DNA of 64,000 nt from Chamaecrista fasciculata (GCA_003254925.1 QANZ01016307.1:53251-117250); one strand, 5' to 3'. Numbered from the stretch's first letter, positions 11,590 through 22,829 are shown. Translations and numbers: made by a program. The notes: generated from the letters alone by a model not told the origin.

Positions 11590-12440
11590 TTTGGTACATA
11601 GATTTGAAAAATAGTCCCGGAATTAGAAGAATGGATCCTTTGCAGTGCCCTTAAAGTGTGAAACAAAAGATCTGGAATTAGAAGAATGGATCCCTTAAAG
11701 TGTGAAACAAAAGATGGAAACTTTGCATTTTATTTAATGATCCATTTTTTTGTTTCACACTTCAGGGCACTGCGGTGGATCTATTCTTCTAGGATTATGA
11801 GCTTCAGCATAGACTAATCATGCGTTTGGTACACCGATTAAAAAATTAGTCTCGGGAATATTGTATTCTCAGAAGTAGCATAATTTCTTAAAATAGCTAT
11901 TTTTTAATCCCTAATTAAATTTACCCTAATTAAATTTAGCTAATTAAATTTTGTTCTATAAACTCTTTCTATCTCTCATCTAATTTTATTATTATTGTCA
12001 AACCTAACTAATTAAGTTTTACTTTGACAATTATAGTTATATCGTGAGAGATTATTTTTTAGACTATTTTTTAATTTTAAGAGTTATGACATTATGTTTT
12101 GAAATCGTATTTTAGTGATAAATCATCAATGATGTAAAAACAAAAAACATTTTTTTAAAGTATTCTTATTAATTGTTTTGGAGAATTTTGCATTTGATAA
12201 ATTATTATTTGAAAATAAAAAGTCAAGGGCATATTTGGAAAAATATCAAATATTTTCAGGATTATCAAAGTTGAACCAAACACAATATCCTAATATTCAT
12301 AGGAATATTGCAAAATAATCCTATAACTGTTTTAACTCATCTAAACAGATATTTTTATATTAATGAGAATTATATTCCTAGTTACATTCTGAGGAATATA
12401 ATTCCCGAAAATAAAAAAAATAATCTATGTACCAAATGCA
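11590..12440. mobile_element. TIR DNA-transposon remnant (TTTGGTACATAGATT termini)
   Basis: TTTGGTACATAGATT near 11590 and its inverse AATCTATGTACCAAA near 12420 bound about 850 bp with no open frame. A second terminus-like motif, GCGTTTGGTACACC, occurs inside near 11823 and again near 59457, so elements of this type are nested or repeated. The superfamily is uncertain (hAT or PIF/Harbinger-like). No clear target duplication was found. Confidence 0.4.
11627..11793. repeat. Nested inverted repeat with partial tandem duplication
   Basis: The left arm (AGAAGAATGGATCC, GCAGTGCCCTTAAAGTGTG) matches inverted sequence at about 11750-11793 (CACACTTCAGGGCACTGC, GGATCTATTCTTCT). Part of the left arm (GAATGGATCC through GTGTGAAACAAAAGAT) is repeated once in tandem at 11673-11715. 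It is probably a small MITE inserted in the larger TIR element. Confidence 0.5.
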
Positions 12441-12946
12441 CCATAGAATTAAAATTATAGGATAAAATTTTAGCATTAAATTCTCATAATCATGTTACTT
12501 TTGGGAAAAGTTGATTTTAAATATATATATACATTTACTAATGGTTCTAAATGAAAAAAACAAATTGTCAAAAATAACATATGATTCTAAACTTTAGATA
12601 TAACTATATTCACTTGTTCAGATTAAAAAAGTAAAACTTTTTTAAAAGATACATGTAAGACCAGAGTCGCAAAAAAAATAAAAAATAAGACTATAACTTA
12701 TTCTAAAGATAAAGAATCAAAATTGTATTTTGAATAAATTTGAATATGAATCATAAAATAAAAATAGGATAATAGTCAATATATCTTGATATGATAGTGA
12801 CTTAATTAGTGAGATGTACTAAACTAATATATATTATGGAGGAAGTAGAATTTGTTATTTATTTAAATTTTTATTAGTCTGATACGTATTTATATATAGT
12901 TGCTATTTAGGTTACCCCCATACATGCAGTATTTAGTTATTATTTA

Positions 12947-13288
12947 GGCAAAAGCATCCATTTCGCCCCTAAACTTTATACCGGTTGTCAATTTCATCCT
13001 CAATTTTTTTTTGTTGTCAATTTCGTCCCCAATCTTTCACATTTTCGTCAATTTTATCCTTTGACTAACTTCTTTTAATAAATTAGCGACAGACTGTATC
13101 CTATTTTTCAATTTGAGTTAGGATTTGAGTTTTTTTTTCTATCAATTTTATATTATATAGCCATATAGATTTTGTCGTTAATATTTGACTAATGTAAGAG
13201 CAAAGGATAAAATTGACAAAAATGTGAAAGATTGGGGACGAAATTGATAGCAGGTGTAAAGTTTGGGGACGATATTAGTTTTTAGTCT
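12947..13288. mobile_element. MITE of the GGCAAAAG / GGGGACGAAATT family
   Basis: The start GGCAAAAGCATCC and the inverted right end (GTTTGGGGACGATATTAG) are imperfect TIRs, with repeated GTCAATTTCGTCCCC units on the left and the inverse on the right. Possible 9 bp flanks match only 7 of 9. The same family is intact, with a 10 bp duplication, at 32644-33111. Confidence 0.55.
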
Positions 13289-13299
13289 TTTAATTTAAT

Positions 13300-13440
13300 G
13301 GGTAAATTACACTTTGGTACCCTGTAGTTCGGTCATATTTTACTTTGGTGTCATGTGATTTAAAAAATGACACTTTGCTACCCTGTGGTATTCTCCATTA
13401 ACACTTTAGTACCCTTTGGAGCTATTTTGTAATTTTAACC
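13300..13440. repeat. Half MITE of the GGGTAAATTACACTTTGG family
   Basis: Starts GGGTAAATTACACTTTGG and continues with TTTGGTACCCTGT-like units, as in the element at 2488-2757, but no matching right terminus is visible. A further GAGGGACCAAT repeat fragment lies at about 13755-13870. Confidence 0.45.
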
Positions 13441-14082
13441 ATAACAAATTTAGCAAAAATTACATATTGACTCCATTTTTTAAAAAAAATGTCATTTTAG
13501 TCCCTAGATAATATGTATTCAGGGATTTATTTGTAATTTTCTAAAAATATTGAGGGTCAATATGTAATTTTTGTTTAAATTTGGATCTAGAGAGATGTCT
13601 TTTTGTTTAAATTCAATTATAATCTTAATTTATTTTTTGTTACTATGTTTTGATCATATTATAAGAAGAAAATGACCCTAAATGCAAAAATTCAAACTTT
13701 TAGGAGTTAAAGATTAATTTTGTCTTTCTTTTAACAGAAAAATGGATAGAAACGTTTGAGTGACTAACTGTGCCAAGTTTTGGAAAATTGAGGGACCGAT
13801 ATGGAACGGAAAATAACTGAGGGACCAATTTAGAAGATTGGGCATTATTGAGGGACCAATCTGAAACGGTGCGTGGAATAATAAAAAAATGAATAGTTGT
13901 TTTCATCCGTTAGATGCAAATTGAATGGATTAGATTGTAAGCACAAAATGGACAGCATATTATATTATTGAAACAGCAAGCGGGATCCATTTCCGGTAAG
14001 AGGAGGTTAAATTTTATAACAGCGAATGGAAGGGTTGAAGATAAAGGATGAGGAGAGAGAGAGAGAGAGAGTGAAGAATGCA

Positions 14083-14293
14083 TGCGTGATATAGAGGTGT
14101 CAGGAAGGCATGAGATAGAAACAATGGAGGGGGGGCATTATTATGAGAAGAAGAAGCCAGGTGCCTAGAGTTAACGTTATTAGGTGTAAGTCATTAAGAA
14201 AGCAAAGGCATGCATGGTGAAGAATGTCTCAACCTCATCACTCTCACTCCCTGACGTGTCCTTCACTCACCCATCCTCTCTCGCTTATAAATT
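14083..14293 (+). promoter_or_regulatory. Seed promoter of the first 11S gene: legumin box, ACGT motif, TATA
   Basis: The RY core GCATGCATGG at 14208-14217 followed by TGAAGAATGTC forms a legumin box (known consensus core CCATGCA..CTGAAGAATGTC). TGACGTGTCC near 14252 supplies an ACGT core of the ABRE type, and TTATAAATT at 14285-14293 is the TATA box, about 70 bp before the ATG. Another RY-like CATGC lies near 14090, after a GA run at 14053-14070. RY and ACGT elements are known to confer ABI3/FUS3 and bZIP control in maturing seed. Confidence 0.75.
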
Positions 14294-14359
14294 GTCTCCC
14301 CTAACATTCTCATCTTCACAGTTCTTCTCTCCTACTCAATTAGATAACAAATAACAAAT

Positions 14360-16079
14360 ATGAAGCTTTGTGGTTTGGTGTGTGTTTCGGTGTGGCTATG
14401 GCTAGTGGTGGCTGGAACCTGCTTGGGTAACAGGCAGCAGCCAGAGCATAACCAGTGCATGTTCCAGAAGCTGGAATCATTGGAACCCGATAACGTGATT
14501 GAGGCTGACGGTGGTCGCATTGAGACATGGAACCCCAACCACCAACAATTCCAGTGCCTCGGTGTCGCCCTCTCTCGCTGCACCCTCCAGAAACATTCCC
14601 TTCGCTTGCCTTCCTACTCCAACGCTCCCCAACTCTTCTTCGTCCGAAGAGGTATATAATTATATATCTACCTCCTTTTTTTTATTTTTATTAATTAATT
14701 ATAAGTATATACTTAATATTGATGATTATGATGCAGGTAACGGAGTGTTTGGGCTGGTATTCCCTGGGTGTGCGGAGACGTATGAGGAGCCACAACAACA
14801 GCAACAACAATCTCGAAGGAGCAGTCCCAGGTACCAACAAGACCGTCACCAGAAGCTGCGTCAATTCAGAGAGAATGACGTGATCGCAGTGCCAGCTGGC
14901 GTTACTTTCTGGATTTACAACACAGACGAGAATGATGTTGAACTCATCTCCATTCTGGACACGAACAGCATCCACAACCAGTTGGATCAGTCACCCAGGA
15001 GATTCTACCTTGCTGGCAACCAAGAGCAGGAGTTCAAGCAGTACCAGCAGGAGCAACAACAACAGCAAGGTGGGTCCAGGCAGCAAGAGCAGACTAGAAC
15101 CCGACGACAGGGATCGAAGAGACAAGAACAAGAACAATCACAAGACGAGGAGGGCAACAACATGTTCAGCGGATTCGACGAGGAGTTCTTGGCACAGGCA
15201 TTCAACATTGACGAGGCAACAGCCAGGAATCTGAGGGGAATCAACGACAGGAGAGAGGGAGGCATTGTTAGAATCCCAGGCGGACTCAGCTTGCTCCACC
15301 CACCTTCCAGGAGACACCCTCAACAAGAAGGACAGGAAGAACAACAACCACAAAGAGAACAGGAAGATGAAGACGAGGAGGACGAGGATGATGATGATGA
15401 TGATGAGGAACAGAGCTCATCGCAGCAGAGGGAACGCCGTCAGAGTACTCCACGTGGACAACGTCAGTCAAAGCAAACACGTAAGTCACAAAGGCAGCAG
15501 GGACAGGATGAGAACGCTTTGGAGGAAACAGTGTGCTCCATGAGGGTGCGACAGAACATTGGAAAACAGGCATCACCTGACATCTACAACCCACAAGCAG
15601 GAAGCTTAAGAACAGTGAACAGCCTGGACCTCCCAATTCTAAGGTGGCTAAGTCTGAGCGCAGAGTACGGATCTCTCAAGAAGAACGCTCTGTTCGTGCC
15701 ACACTACAACCTCAACGCACACAGCATTCTCTATGTCTTGAAGGGAAGTGCCAGATTACAAGTGGTTGATTCCAACGGCAACACCGTCTTCTGCGACGAG
15801 CTTAGAGAGGGACAAGTTTTGACCATTCCACAGAACTTCGTGGTGGCGGCTAAATCCCAGAGCGAACCCTTCTTGTATTTGAGCTTCAAGACCAACGATG
15901 TTCCCATGATTGCCACTCTTGCCGGAAGAACCTCCATTTTGAAGGCATGGCCTGTGGAAGTTGTGGCAGCCGCCTTCCAGCTTAAGAGAGACCAAGCTAA
16001 TCAAGTCAAGAACAACAACAACCTCAGCTTCTTCGTTCCACCACAGCAGTCTCAGTCCGAGAGGAGAGCCGTCGCTTGA
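14360..16079 (+). CDS. 11S seed storage globulin (legumin A/glycinin type)
   Basis: Exons 14360-14651 and 14737-16079 give a 544-residue preproglobulin. A signal peptide covers about residues 1-23 (MKLCGLVCV... AGTCLG). The acidic chain holds the first cupin (LESLEPDNVIEADGG, ETWNPN, RRFYLAGN) and Gln-rich stretches, then a very acidic variable region with DDDDDD runs before the processing site. The basic chain of 187 residues starts after Asn357 (N|ALEETVC) and holds the second cupin, ending RRAVA, the usual legumin C terminus. The Cys in FPGCAE and that in EETVC would make the interchain disulfide. The protein is deposited in protein storage vacuoles as hexamers and serves as nitrogen reserve; the family includes seed allergens. 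Two oddities: only one intron, where most legumin A genes have three, and Asn-Ala in place of Asn-Gly at the processing site. Confidence 0.96.
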
Positions 16080-16139
16080 TTGCGTACCTACACGTACGTC
16101 ATCCGCAAAAAATAAAAATTTAGTGTAATAACGAATAAG

Positions 16140-16183
16140 AAAAAAAAGGCTTCACCTAAGTAGATCCGCAACTAAGCCTTTTT
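16140..16183 (+). other. Hairpin in the 3' UTR of the first 11S gene
   Basis: AAAAAAAGGCTT (16140-16151) and AAGCCTTTTTT (16173-16183) are complementary with a 21-base loop, 60 bases after the stop codon. It may affect 3' end formation, but no function is shown. Confidence 0.4.
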
Positions 16184-18160
16184 TGTTGTGCGAAATTAAT
16201 GTAAATTATAAGGAGCTAGCTACGTGCATGCTACTACTGTACTGTGTTTAGCTCTATATAATTACCAATGTGAGTCAATGTAATGTAACCTTTTGCGGCT
16301 ACACCTACCAAATTATAAAATAACTAGGGGAATTTGCGTCCCCTTCTCAACTCTCCTGCTCTTTCACTTCTTTATTATTTGATTCATATATTCATATATA
16401 TATATATTTTATCATCTCTTGTCACAACAATCTTCATTCAACATTATCTTGATCACTCTGTATATACGCTATATTGAATTCGATAAGGATTTTTGATGCT
16501 TGTATATCCAGAAACATATATAATTTAATTTGTTTTCGAATGTTTAATTTAATTTCAAGAGTGTTTACTATCTCCCATTTAATTTGTTTTCGGCTGTCTG
16601 ATCTTAGCTATCATCGTAGCGGGACTACTGTAGTTTACGGGATGATAAGGGCGTCTGAGATTGATTGATGTTCATTTTGCAGTAACAGCTTTTAACTGTC
16701 TCAATATTTTTTCATGTTTTTCAATTATATATATAAATTTAATTTCTGACAAATGAAGAGTTCAAAATTTTAACTTCTTCGAAGCATCAGTCCAGTTAAA
16801 CTGGATACATATTTTCATAGTGAAGTGTTGTAAACTTATTTCCTTTTCAGAAAATTTCCCGTTAATTATTTCGTACGTACAGCCGATATATGATTGGCAT
16901 CAGAAACCGGAAAAAATGAAAGAGGGTTGTCTCATAAAGAAATTAAAGAGGAATTGAACAGCTAAAAATAATGCGGCATAGCTAATTATATATATATATA
17001 TATTATCATGCCAGCTCTAAATATTGTCAATTTAGATAGTAATCTCGTTAACTTTTGTACACTACTAATTGCGCCTTTTTGTTGGAAAATATTTTTACTA
17101 TATTTTTGTGGTATTAATTATAAAGTTTAATATTATTGTTATCTATATTTCGATGAATAAACAATTCCATGTTCAAATTTTAATTATAATTTTAAAAAAT
17201 AATACATTATATCGTAAAATATTAATGACATTAGCATATTGTTCAAAAAAAAAGAAAAAGGAAAAAGAAATTGACAATCTATATATACATTAATATCATG
17301 GAGAGGCAAATCATGGGAAGTTTGACACATACGTATACGTACACACTGATTATTAAATTAAATGCCAAAAGTAAGCGCCTTTAATTGACAGCATGAAATT
17401 AAACTTGGCTGGGTCCGTTAGTAATATTATACTCTAAAGATTACTCCTATAATCTAATTAGTCATTTAACTATGTTGGTCCATCATTCCCTATATTAACA
17501 TTCATGATTCACCAATCACCAGCCTCCAGGTCTCTTTGCATATACATCTCGAAACTGATAAAAAAAAAACCGAATAAAATTGAAGCTAGAGTTAGAAGGA
17601 AAGTTGGATTTCTCTCTTTAATTTGTCCGTCTAGCTCAGGTACAAATAAGAGCAGTATGTATTATGTGTAATGGGAGAGCCACCTGTTCTGTCAAATACA
17701 ATGAGGTATAACGTGTAAGGTAAGTGGGATCCCGATGGCCATGCACACTCAAAGAATGCCTACACATCATCACTCTCGTGTTCTCTACACTCTTTACGTG
17801 TCTTTAGTTTCAGCTCATCAAGTTTTGTATCCTTCCATTTGTAGGGATTTACAGAGAAAGAATACAAAACTGACACGATATTTTAATTTGTTCTAATATA
17901 TCCTCGAATAACTTCATTCGTTAATTTCTACTTTTGTAAATTATTACTTGAACTGTAATTAGTTTGATGAAAGCAACTAATTAATGAAAGAGCTAGCTAG
18001 ATTGATAATTAGCTGAATGGTGAAGTATGTGAATATTATTAGGGAAGAGAAAAGATTTAGGAAATATTGGATGCAACAGTGGGTTTAAGTTTGTGTTAAA
18101 TTTACAGATGCGGAGAAACGGCAAGTGTTGGAATGGAGGGTTCATAGATAGATGTGTCAG
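16184..18160. other. Intergenic between the two 11S genes
   Basis: Mostly AT-rich, with TA runs near 16398 and 16988. No exon of a third globulin was recognised. An orphan legumin-box module lies at 17736-17802 and is listed separately. Confidence 0.5.
17736..17802 (+). promoter_or_regulatory. Orphan legumin-box module without its own gene
   Basis: GGCCATGCACACTCAAAGAA followed by TGC at 17737-17759 matches the legumin box. It is followed, as in the first 11S promoter, by CATCATCACTCTC (17765-17777) and ACGTGTC (about 17796). No TATA box or globulin ATG follows within about 600 bp; the nearest gene is the second 11S gene, 700 bp on. It could be a relic of a deleted gene or a distal seed enhancer. 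Confidence 0.5.
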
Positions 18161-18165
18161 TGTGG

Positions 18166-18380
18166 CATGCATATAACAACAAGAAAGCATGCATATATGG
18201 TTGGTTTGGATGATTATGTATGTATGTATGTGTGATGTGGTGGCTGGAAACGTACGTAGTGATGAGGTGTAAGTAAAGAGGGGGTGGATAGGCATGCATA
18301 GTGAAGAATGTCGAAAGGCGAGGAAGGCAGCATGTATGACGTGTCCATCATGTGTGAGTGTCCATGATGCTATAAATAAA
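18166..18380 (+). promoter_or_regulatory. Seed promoter of the second 11S gene
   Basis: RY cores CATGCAT occur at about 18166 and 18188 and in GGCATGCATA at 18291-18300, which runs into GTGAAGAATGTC (18301-18312) to form a legumin box. TGACGTGTCC follows at 18337-18346 and TATAAATA at 18371-18378, about 85 bp before the ATG. Order, spacing and several bases match the first 11S promoter, including an AGGTGTAAGT just upstream of both boxes. Confidence 0.75.
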
Positions 18381-18459
18381 GAGGATTGAGGTTGTGGAAG
18401 AAAACAGAATCTGGTGATATAGAGTTGAGAGGGAAGTAGCATTAATATTAAGTAGCAAA

Positions 18460-20085
18460 ATGATGATGCGTAGTTGGGTTTGGGTGGCGCTAGTTCTATC
18501 GGGTGCATGGATAAGTTGGGGTCTTGATGAGCGACAAAGCCGGTTCAACGAATGTCAATTGGACAGGATCAATGCGTTGGAACCAGACTACCGCATTGAG
18601 TCAGAAGCTGGGTTGACTGAGACCTGGAATGCCAACCACCGTGAGCTTCGATGCGCTGGTGTCACCATTATCAGGCGCACCATCCATCGACATGGTCTTC
18701 ACTTGCCTTCCTACTCTCCTGCCACTCAGCTCCATTTCATTGCTCAAGGTCTCTCTCTTTCTCTATAGCATGAAATATATATAAATTGTGAATTAATTAA
18801 GTAATTAACTAACATAAATATATATGTATCAGGTAAGGGGCTGCTAGGGATCACTGTGAATCCTGGATGTCCCCCTAACTACGAGGAGGAACAATCAGAA
18901 GGGCAAACAGAGAGGCACCAGAAGATTCGTGACATCAGAGAGGGTGACGTGATCGCAATCCCGTCTGGAGTTCCTTATTGGACCTACAACAATGGGGAAT
19001 CTCCACTTGTTGCTATCACTCTTCTTGACACTTCCAACCAACAGAACCAGCTTGACCGAAACCCCAGAAGATTCTATCTTGCTGGAAACCCAGAGGAAGA
19101 ACACCCAGAGACTCAGGAACAACGTGATGAGCGTAGGAAGCACAGGAAGCATCCTCGGCAGGAGGAGCAGCAAGATAACGAAGGAAACAATGTGTTGAGT
19201 GGATTCGACACAGAATTCTTGGCAGAGGCATTGAGAATAGACGAGGAGACAGCAAGGAAGCTTCAGGCTCCAAGAGATCGCAGAAACGCAATCGTAAGAG
19301 TGCCAGAAGGCCTTAGCATCATGTCCCCACAGTCCTCACAGGATGAAGAGCAAGAACAAGAGGATGAGCCACGCCGCCGCCCAAGACAACAAAGCCAAGA
19401 AGGAGAAGAAGAAGAAGAGCGAGAGCCACGTAGACAGAGCGAACGCGAACGACGCCGTCAAGGACAACAAGGACAACAAGGACAACAAGGTCAACAAGGA
19501 CAGAGTGAGAGTAAAAATGCGTTGGTAACAACATTGTGTAGCTTGAGGCTTAAGCAAAACATAGCGAACCCACAACGCGCCGACCTATACAACCCAAGAG
19601 CCGGCAGAATCACCACCCTCAACAGCCTTGACCTCTCCATCCTCCGCCCTCTCCGTTTGAGCGCTGAATGGGTCGTCCTTTACAGAAATGGCATATACGG
19701 TCCACATTACACCATAAACGCAAACAGCATATTATACGCCACCAGAGGATCAGCAAGAATTCAGATAGTCAACTACCAGGGGAAAGCTGTATTCGACGGA
19801 CAATTAAACAAGGGTCAATTGTTGGTGGTGCCACAGGGATTTGTGGTGGCCAAACAAGCAAGAGACGAAGGATTTGAATGCATCGTTTTTAAAACCAACG
19901 ATAGAGCCATGATCAGCCCACTCGTCGGAAGGACATCTGTCATTAACGGCATACCTGCTCAAGTGCTTGCTAATGCTTTCGGAATCAATCTACAGCAAGC
20001 CACTGCCGTTAAGTATGCCAGAAATGAAGGCATTTTGATCTCCCCTTCCTCCTCTCGCTCTCGGGACTCTTTAATTAAGCTCTAA
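18460..20085 (+). CDS. Second 11S seed storage globulin, divergent type
   Basis: Exons 18460-18748 and 18833-20085 give 513 residues. A signal peptide covers about 1-22 (ending ISWG). The acidic chain carries INALEPDYRIESEAG, ETWNANH, PGCPPNYEEE and RRFYLAGN, then a short basic/acidic variable region with a GGACAACAA nine-base repeat (19461-19502) encoding GQQ units. Cleavage is expected after Asn325 (KN|ALVTTLC), giving a basic chain of 188 residues that retains the disulfide Cys and the second cupin (GPHYTINANSILY, VVPQGFVV). The C terminus is SRDSLIKL rather than RRAVA, so a usual vacuolar-sorting-like tail is absent or changed. The N-terminal half resembles the broader eudicot 11S type more than legumin A, so the pair is an old divergence rather than a recent duplicate. 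It shares the single intron position with its neighbour. Confidence 0.95.
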
Positions 20086-22195
20086 ACTTTTATGACTCCA
20101 GTCTGGGAAAAGAATAAAGTTTTGGCTGCTTCTATAAGTATGGCCTTAATTATGTATGTGTATCTTTCAACTGGGAGAGTAGTTTCAATCTAAGGCGCTT
20201 CTTGTGTAATATATATGGTGGCTTTAAATGCCCCCCCCGGCTATAATAAAATAATGCCACTATGAGTATCATCTATCGCTTTCTCTTTAATTCTCACCCT
20301 CAACCCTTTCATTTCAAACACAACACAGATAAAACTACCTAACCTCCTAATTTGCCATCTAATTCATTCTCAACATCATATATAATTGTTCATTTTAATA
20401 CAACTCACTTCCCACACGCTTCCTTCATGTCCATTCTACTTTCCCGCCCACCCTTGCCTTCAGATTCCATTTTTCATTTCTTTCAATAAATCTAACTAAT
20501 TACGTAAATTCGTTCAAAAAAAAACTAATTACGTAAATTATGCAGATAATCAAGAACAAGAATATCAATAAACACCCTTATAACATGTGTAAGTGTCAAA
20601 ATTCATAACACCACATTGTTAAAAAGGCATAAACTATTATCTCATTTCAACTTTGTTCCATTATGGAGGTTCTGTTTCGGTATTTTCTATTTCTTTATAT
20701 AGTTTTAATCAGGAATTTTTCTTCCTAGCTAGTTAGTTTCAGCTAGCATACCAGACCCCAAACTAAAAAGCTCAGTTAGCATGATACCTTCCAAATTCCA
20801 ATACCCCATCCATCCTAAATTAAAAAGGATTTATGAGCCTGGGATTCTCAGCCCAAACTCAATGATAAACTAAATTACACATAAAGTTATAATTGGGGTT
20901 AGGCTATGGGGTGCCTTGTGGATTGGATTTGGGCGCAATGACCTATGAGCAACCCTAAACCACAAAGGTCCTTCACTGTGTTATTTTATTTCCAAGCTAG
21001 CGCGCTTCACGTTTTCTTTCTTCTTTCTCAAGAAGGCAAAAATTAGTTTTTTTTTTTTTATGATAAATGCAAATTAGCTTAGTTTTAAATCAAAGTTTCG
21101 GCAACGTGATTGTTGCCCTTCAATTATAATGGGTAGGTGAAAATATATGGTTATATGTTGTCGATTCCTCGGGGTTCTCGGCTTCTAGACATTCCACAAC
21201 CCAGGTGGTTTTATACTTTTATTTTATATTTGTACTTCTAATTTCTTTCCTTGTCGTTTTTAATCTAGAATTTTCTTCTGCTAGACGATGTTAGTTTTTC
21301 AAGTCATGGGCTATAAGCCTATAATGCTGTTCTTTTCTTTGGACTAATGCTATGTCTAATTCTAATCCTTGCCACTTGATGGTTCATAGCGCGGCCCAAC
21401 CAACCTGTGTTTACTTTAATTCTTTCTTTCAACCCACATTGTGTTTACTTGCTATCAGTTTGAAGCTCAAGGATTTGATATATAATCTAGGGAAGTTACC
21501 TACTTGCCATTCTTTTGGGTCGTATAAAACAAGAGAACACAAAAGCCCAACAAGGAAGGAAGACTATTGGGCAGGAAGAGACCGCCCAATATCATCAACT
21601 ACTTGCTATTTAATCCAATTTCCATGACTCGTAAGAAATAATGGGCTTCAGTCCTAAAGAGTAAAAAGGAAATCCAATGACTGTTGAGTGTATGTTTTGT
21701 TCTAAAGTTCCAGAAAAATGTGTATTCGGGTCATCTGTGAAAAAATGAATTGCTGAGCTCATCGATTAGTGTTTTCTCGTATGCAATTATATTCTTCATT
21801 TATGGTCTATAGTGTAGAATGTAATTTGTACGCAACTACAGAATCTCTCAAGTAGGATAATAGGAAAAAGCTAGATTCACCAACTACCACCAAGTAGAGA
21901 GAAGAAAACAACTGCAAGTATTCCAACAAAGATCAAAATCATCTGGAATAGACTAGCACTAAAGAGGAAATTACCACTAGGAGTTATAAAATACTAAGGG
22001 AATTGAATGATCTACACACAATACTGGAGACTCAAGAGTCAGCTTAAGCATTAAGCCACTGTCCATCAATATCAATATTTTCTGCGGGAGAATGTGTGGT
22101 TGCCTAATTGGTTTTCACCCTTACCGTGTCACACGCTTAGCGTAAGAACAAAGCCAAACCAAGCAATGGAAAAGGAATCCTCCATCCTCCTTCTT
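20086..22195. other. Intergenic, no gene seen
   Basis: The 3' UTR of the second 11S gene probably ends near 20200-20260 (AATAAA-like motifs; a C run at 20231). The rest is AT-rich with no recognisable exon, apart from an ultrashort insertion at 20511-20522 listed separately. Confidence 0.45.
20511..20522 (+). mobile_element. Ultrashort A-tailed insertion with 17 bp target duplication
   Basis: CGTTC plus seven A is flanked by perfect 17 bp copies of AACTAATTACGTAAATT (20494-20510 and 20523-20539). The duplicated target is longer than the insert itself. Confidence 0.6.
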
Positions 22196-22295
22196 TTTAT
22201 CTATAAAGGAACCAACTTAACGCTTCGAATTTGAGTACAAACACACCAAAGTTAATCCTGTGTGAAGGAAGGAGGGCTTGCTGTGTTTCTCTCCC

Positions 22296-22829
22296 ATGTC
22301 CTGCATAAGCCTAAGGCTTCCTCCAGCTAGAAAGGTATGGAAGAGTTTCACTTGTACAATTGGAAAACTTCGCAGGATCAACAAATCCAAAGCCATGAAG
22401 AAACCCAGAAAGCATCTAAACACTAGTAGCAGCAGGCCATCTTCTTCTAAGCTGTTGTTTTCTAGAAGGCGTTTTCGTCAGAAAAAGCTGAGTGCTTTCT
22501 ATGGCTTCCATAAGAAACCAGCACCTGTGTATATTGATAAGCTCTTCAAACAGCCTACAAGTGATATAGTGAAGCACTTGAACTTGAAGCCTCAGAATCC
22601 GATAACAGAAATCCCACAAATTACAAAGAAAAGGAAGTTGCATGGTGATGCAGGGGAAGAGGCAGGAACAAGCACAGAGAGAGACAGAGGCTGCATTTCA
22701 GATGATATGTGGGAGTCTGTGGCATTAGCATCGCCTCTAATGCAGGGAATCAATGAACGAGCCGAAGAGTTCATTGCTAGGTTCCGGAAGGAGATGGCGG
22801 CGCAAGAGATTTTAGCCAGGAATTTGTAG
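22296..22829 (+). CDS. DUF761-family (cotton fibre-like) protein
   Basis: A single exon of 177 residues starts at the first ATG (22296). A TATA-like CTATAAAGG lies at 22201. The N terminus reads LRLPPARKVWKSFT, followed by a basic region (KKPRKHLN, SRRRFRQKK) and YIDKLFKQP. The C terminus carries the DUF761 signature: DDMWESVALASPLM, then ERAEEFIARFRKEMAAQEIL. The function of this plant family is poorly known; members respond to stress and affect growth. The basic stretch could act in nuclear localisation, which is inference. It is complete and unbroken. Confidence 0.85.
   Translation: MSCISLRLPPARKVWKSFTCTIGKLRRINKSKAMKKPRKHLNTSSSRPSSSKLLFSRRRFRQKKLSAFYGFHKKPAPVYIDKLFKQPTSDIVKHLNLKPQNPITEIPQITKKRKLHGDAGEEAGTSTERDRGCISDDMWESVALASPLMQGINERAEEFIARFRKEMAAQEILARNL

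Larger units (their letters stand above)
10643..12946. other. Intergenic, repeat-rich
   Basis: Downstream of the patellin gene, mostly AT-rich with an AT microsatellite near 11464-11484. It contains an ultrashort insertion (11415-11431), a TIR element (about 11590-12440) and a nested inverted repeat (11627-11793), each listed separately. No coding exon seen. Confidence 0.5.

Noticed and set aside
14932..15636. Several long frames on both strands inside the first 11S gene, and similar ones in the second
   Set aside because: Shadows of the Gln/Glu-rich globulin coding sequence; the true frame has signal peptide, cupin motifs and Cys residues.
17993..18508. 171-codon minus-strand frame over the second 11S promoter
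   Set aside because: It overlaps the RY, ACGT and TATA elements and the start of the globulin on the other strand; no recognisable protein.
20074..20085. SLIKL terminus as a peroxisomal signal
   Set aside because: It is not a PTS1 tripeptide of the SKL kind, and the protein has a signal peptide.
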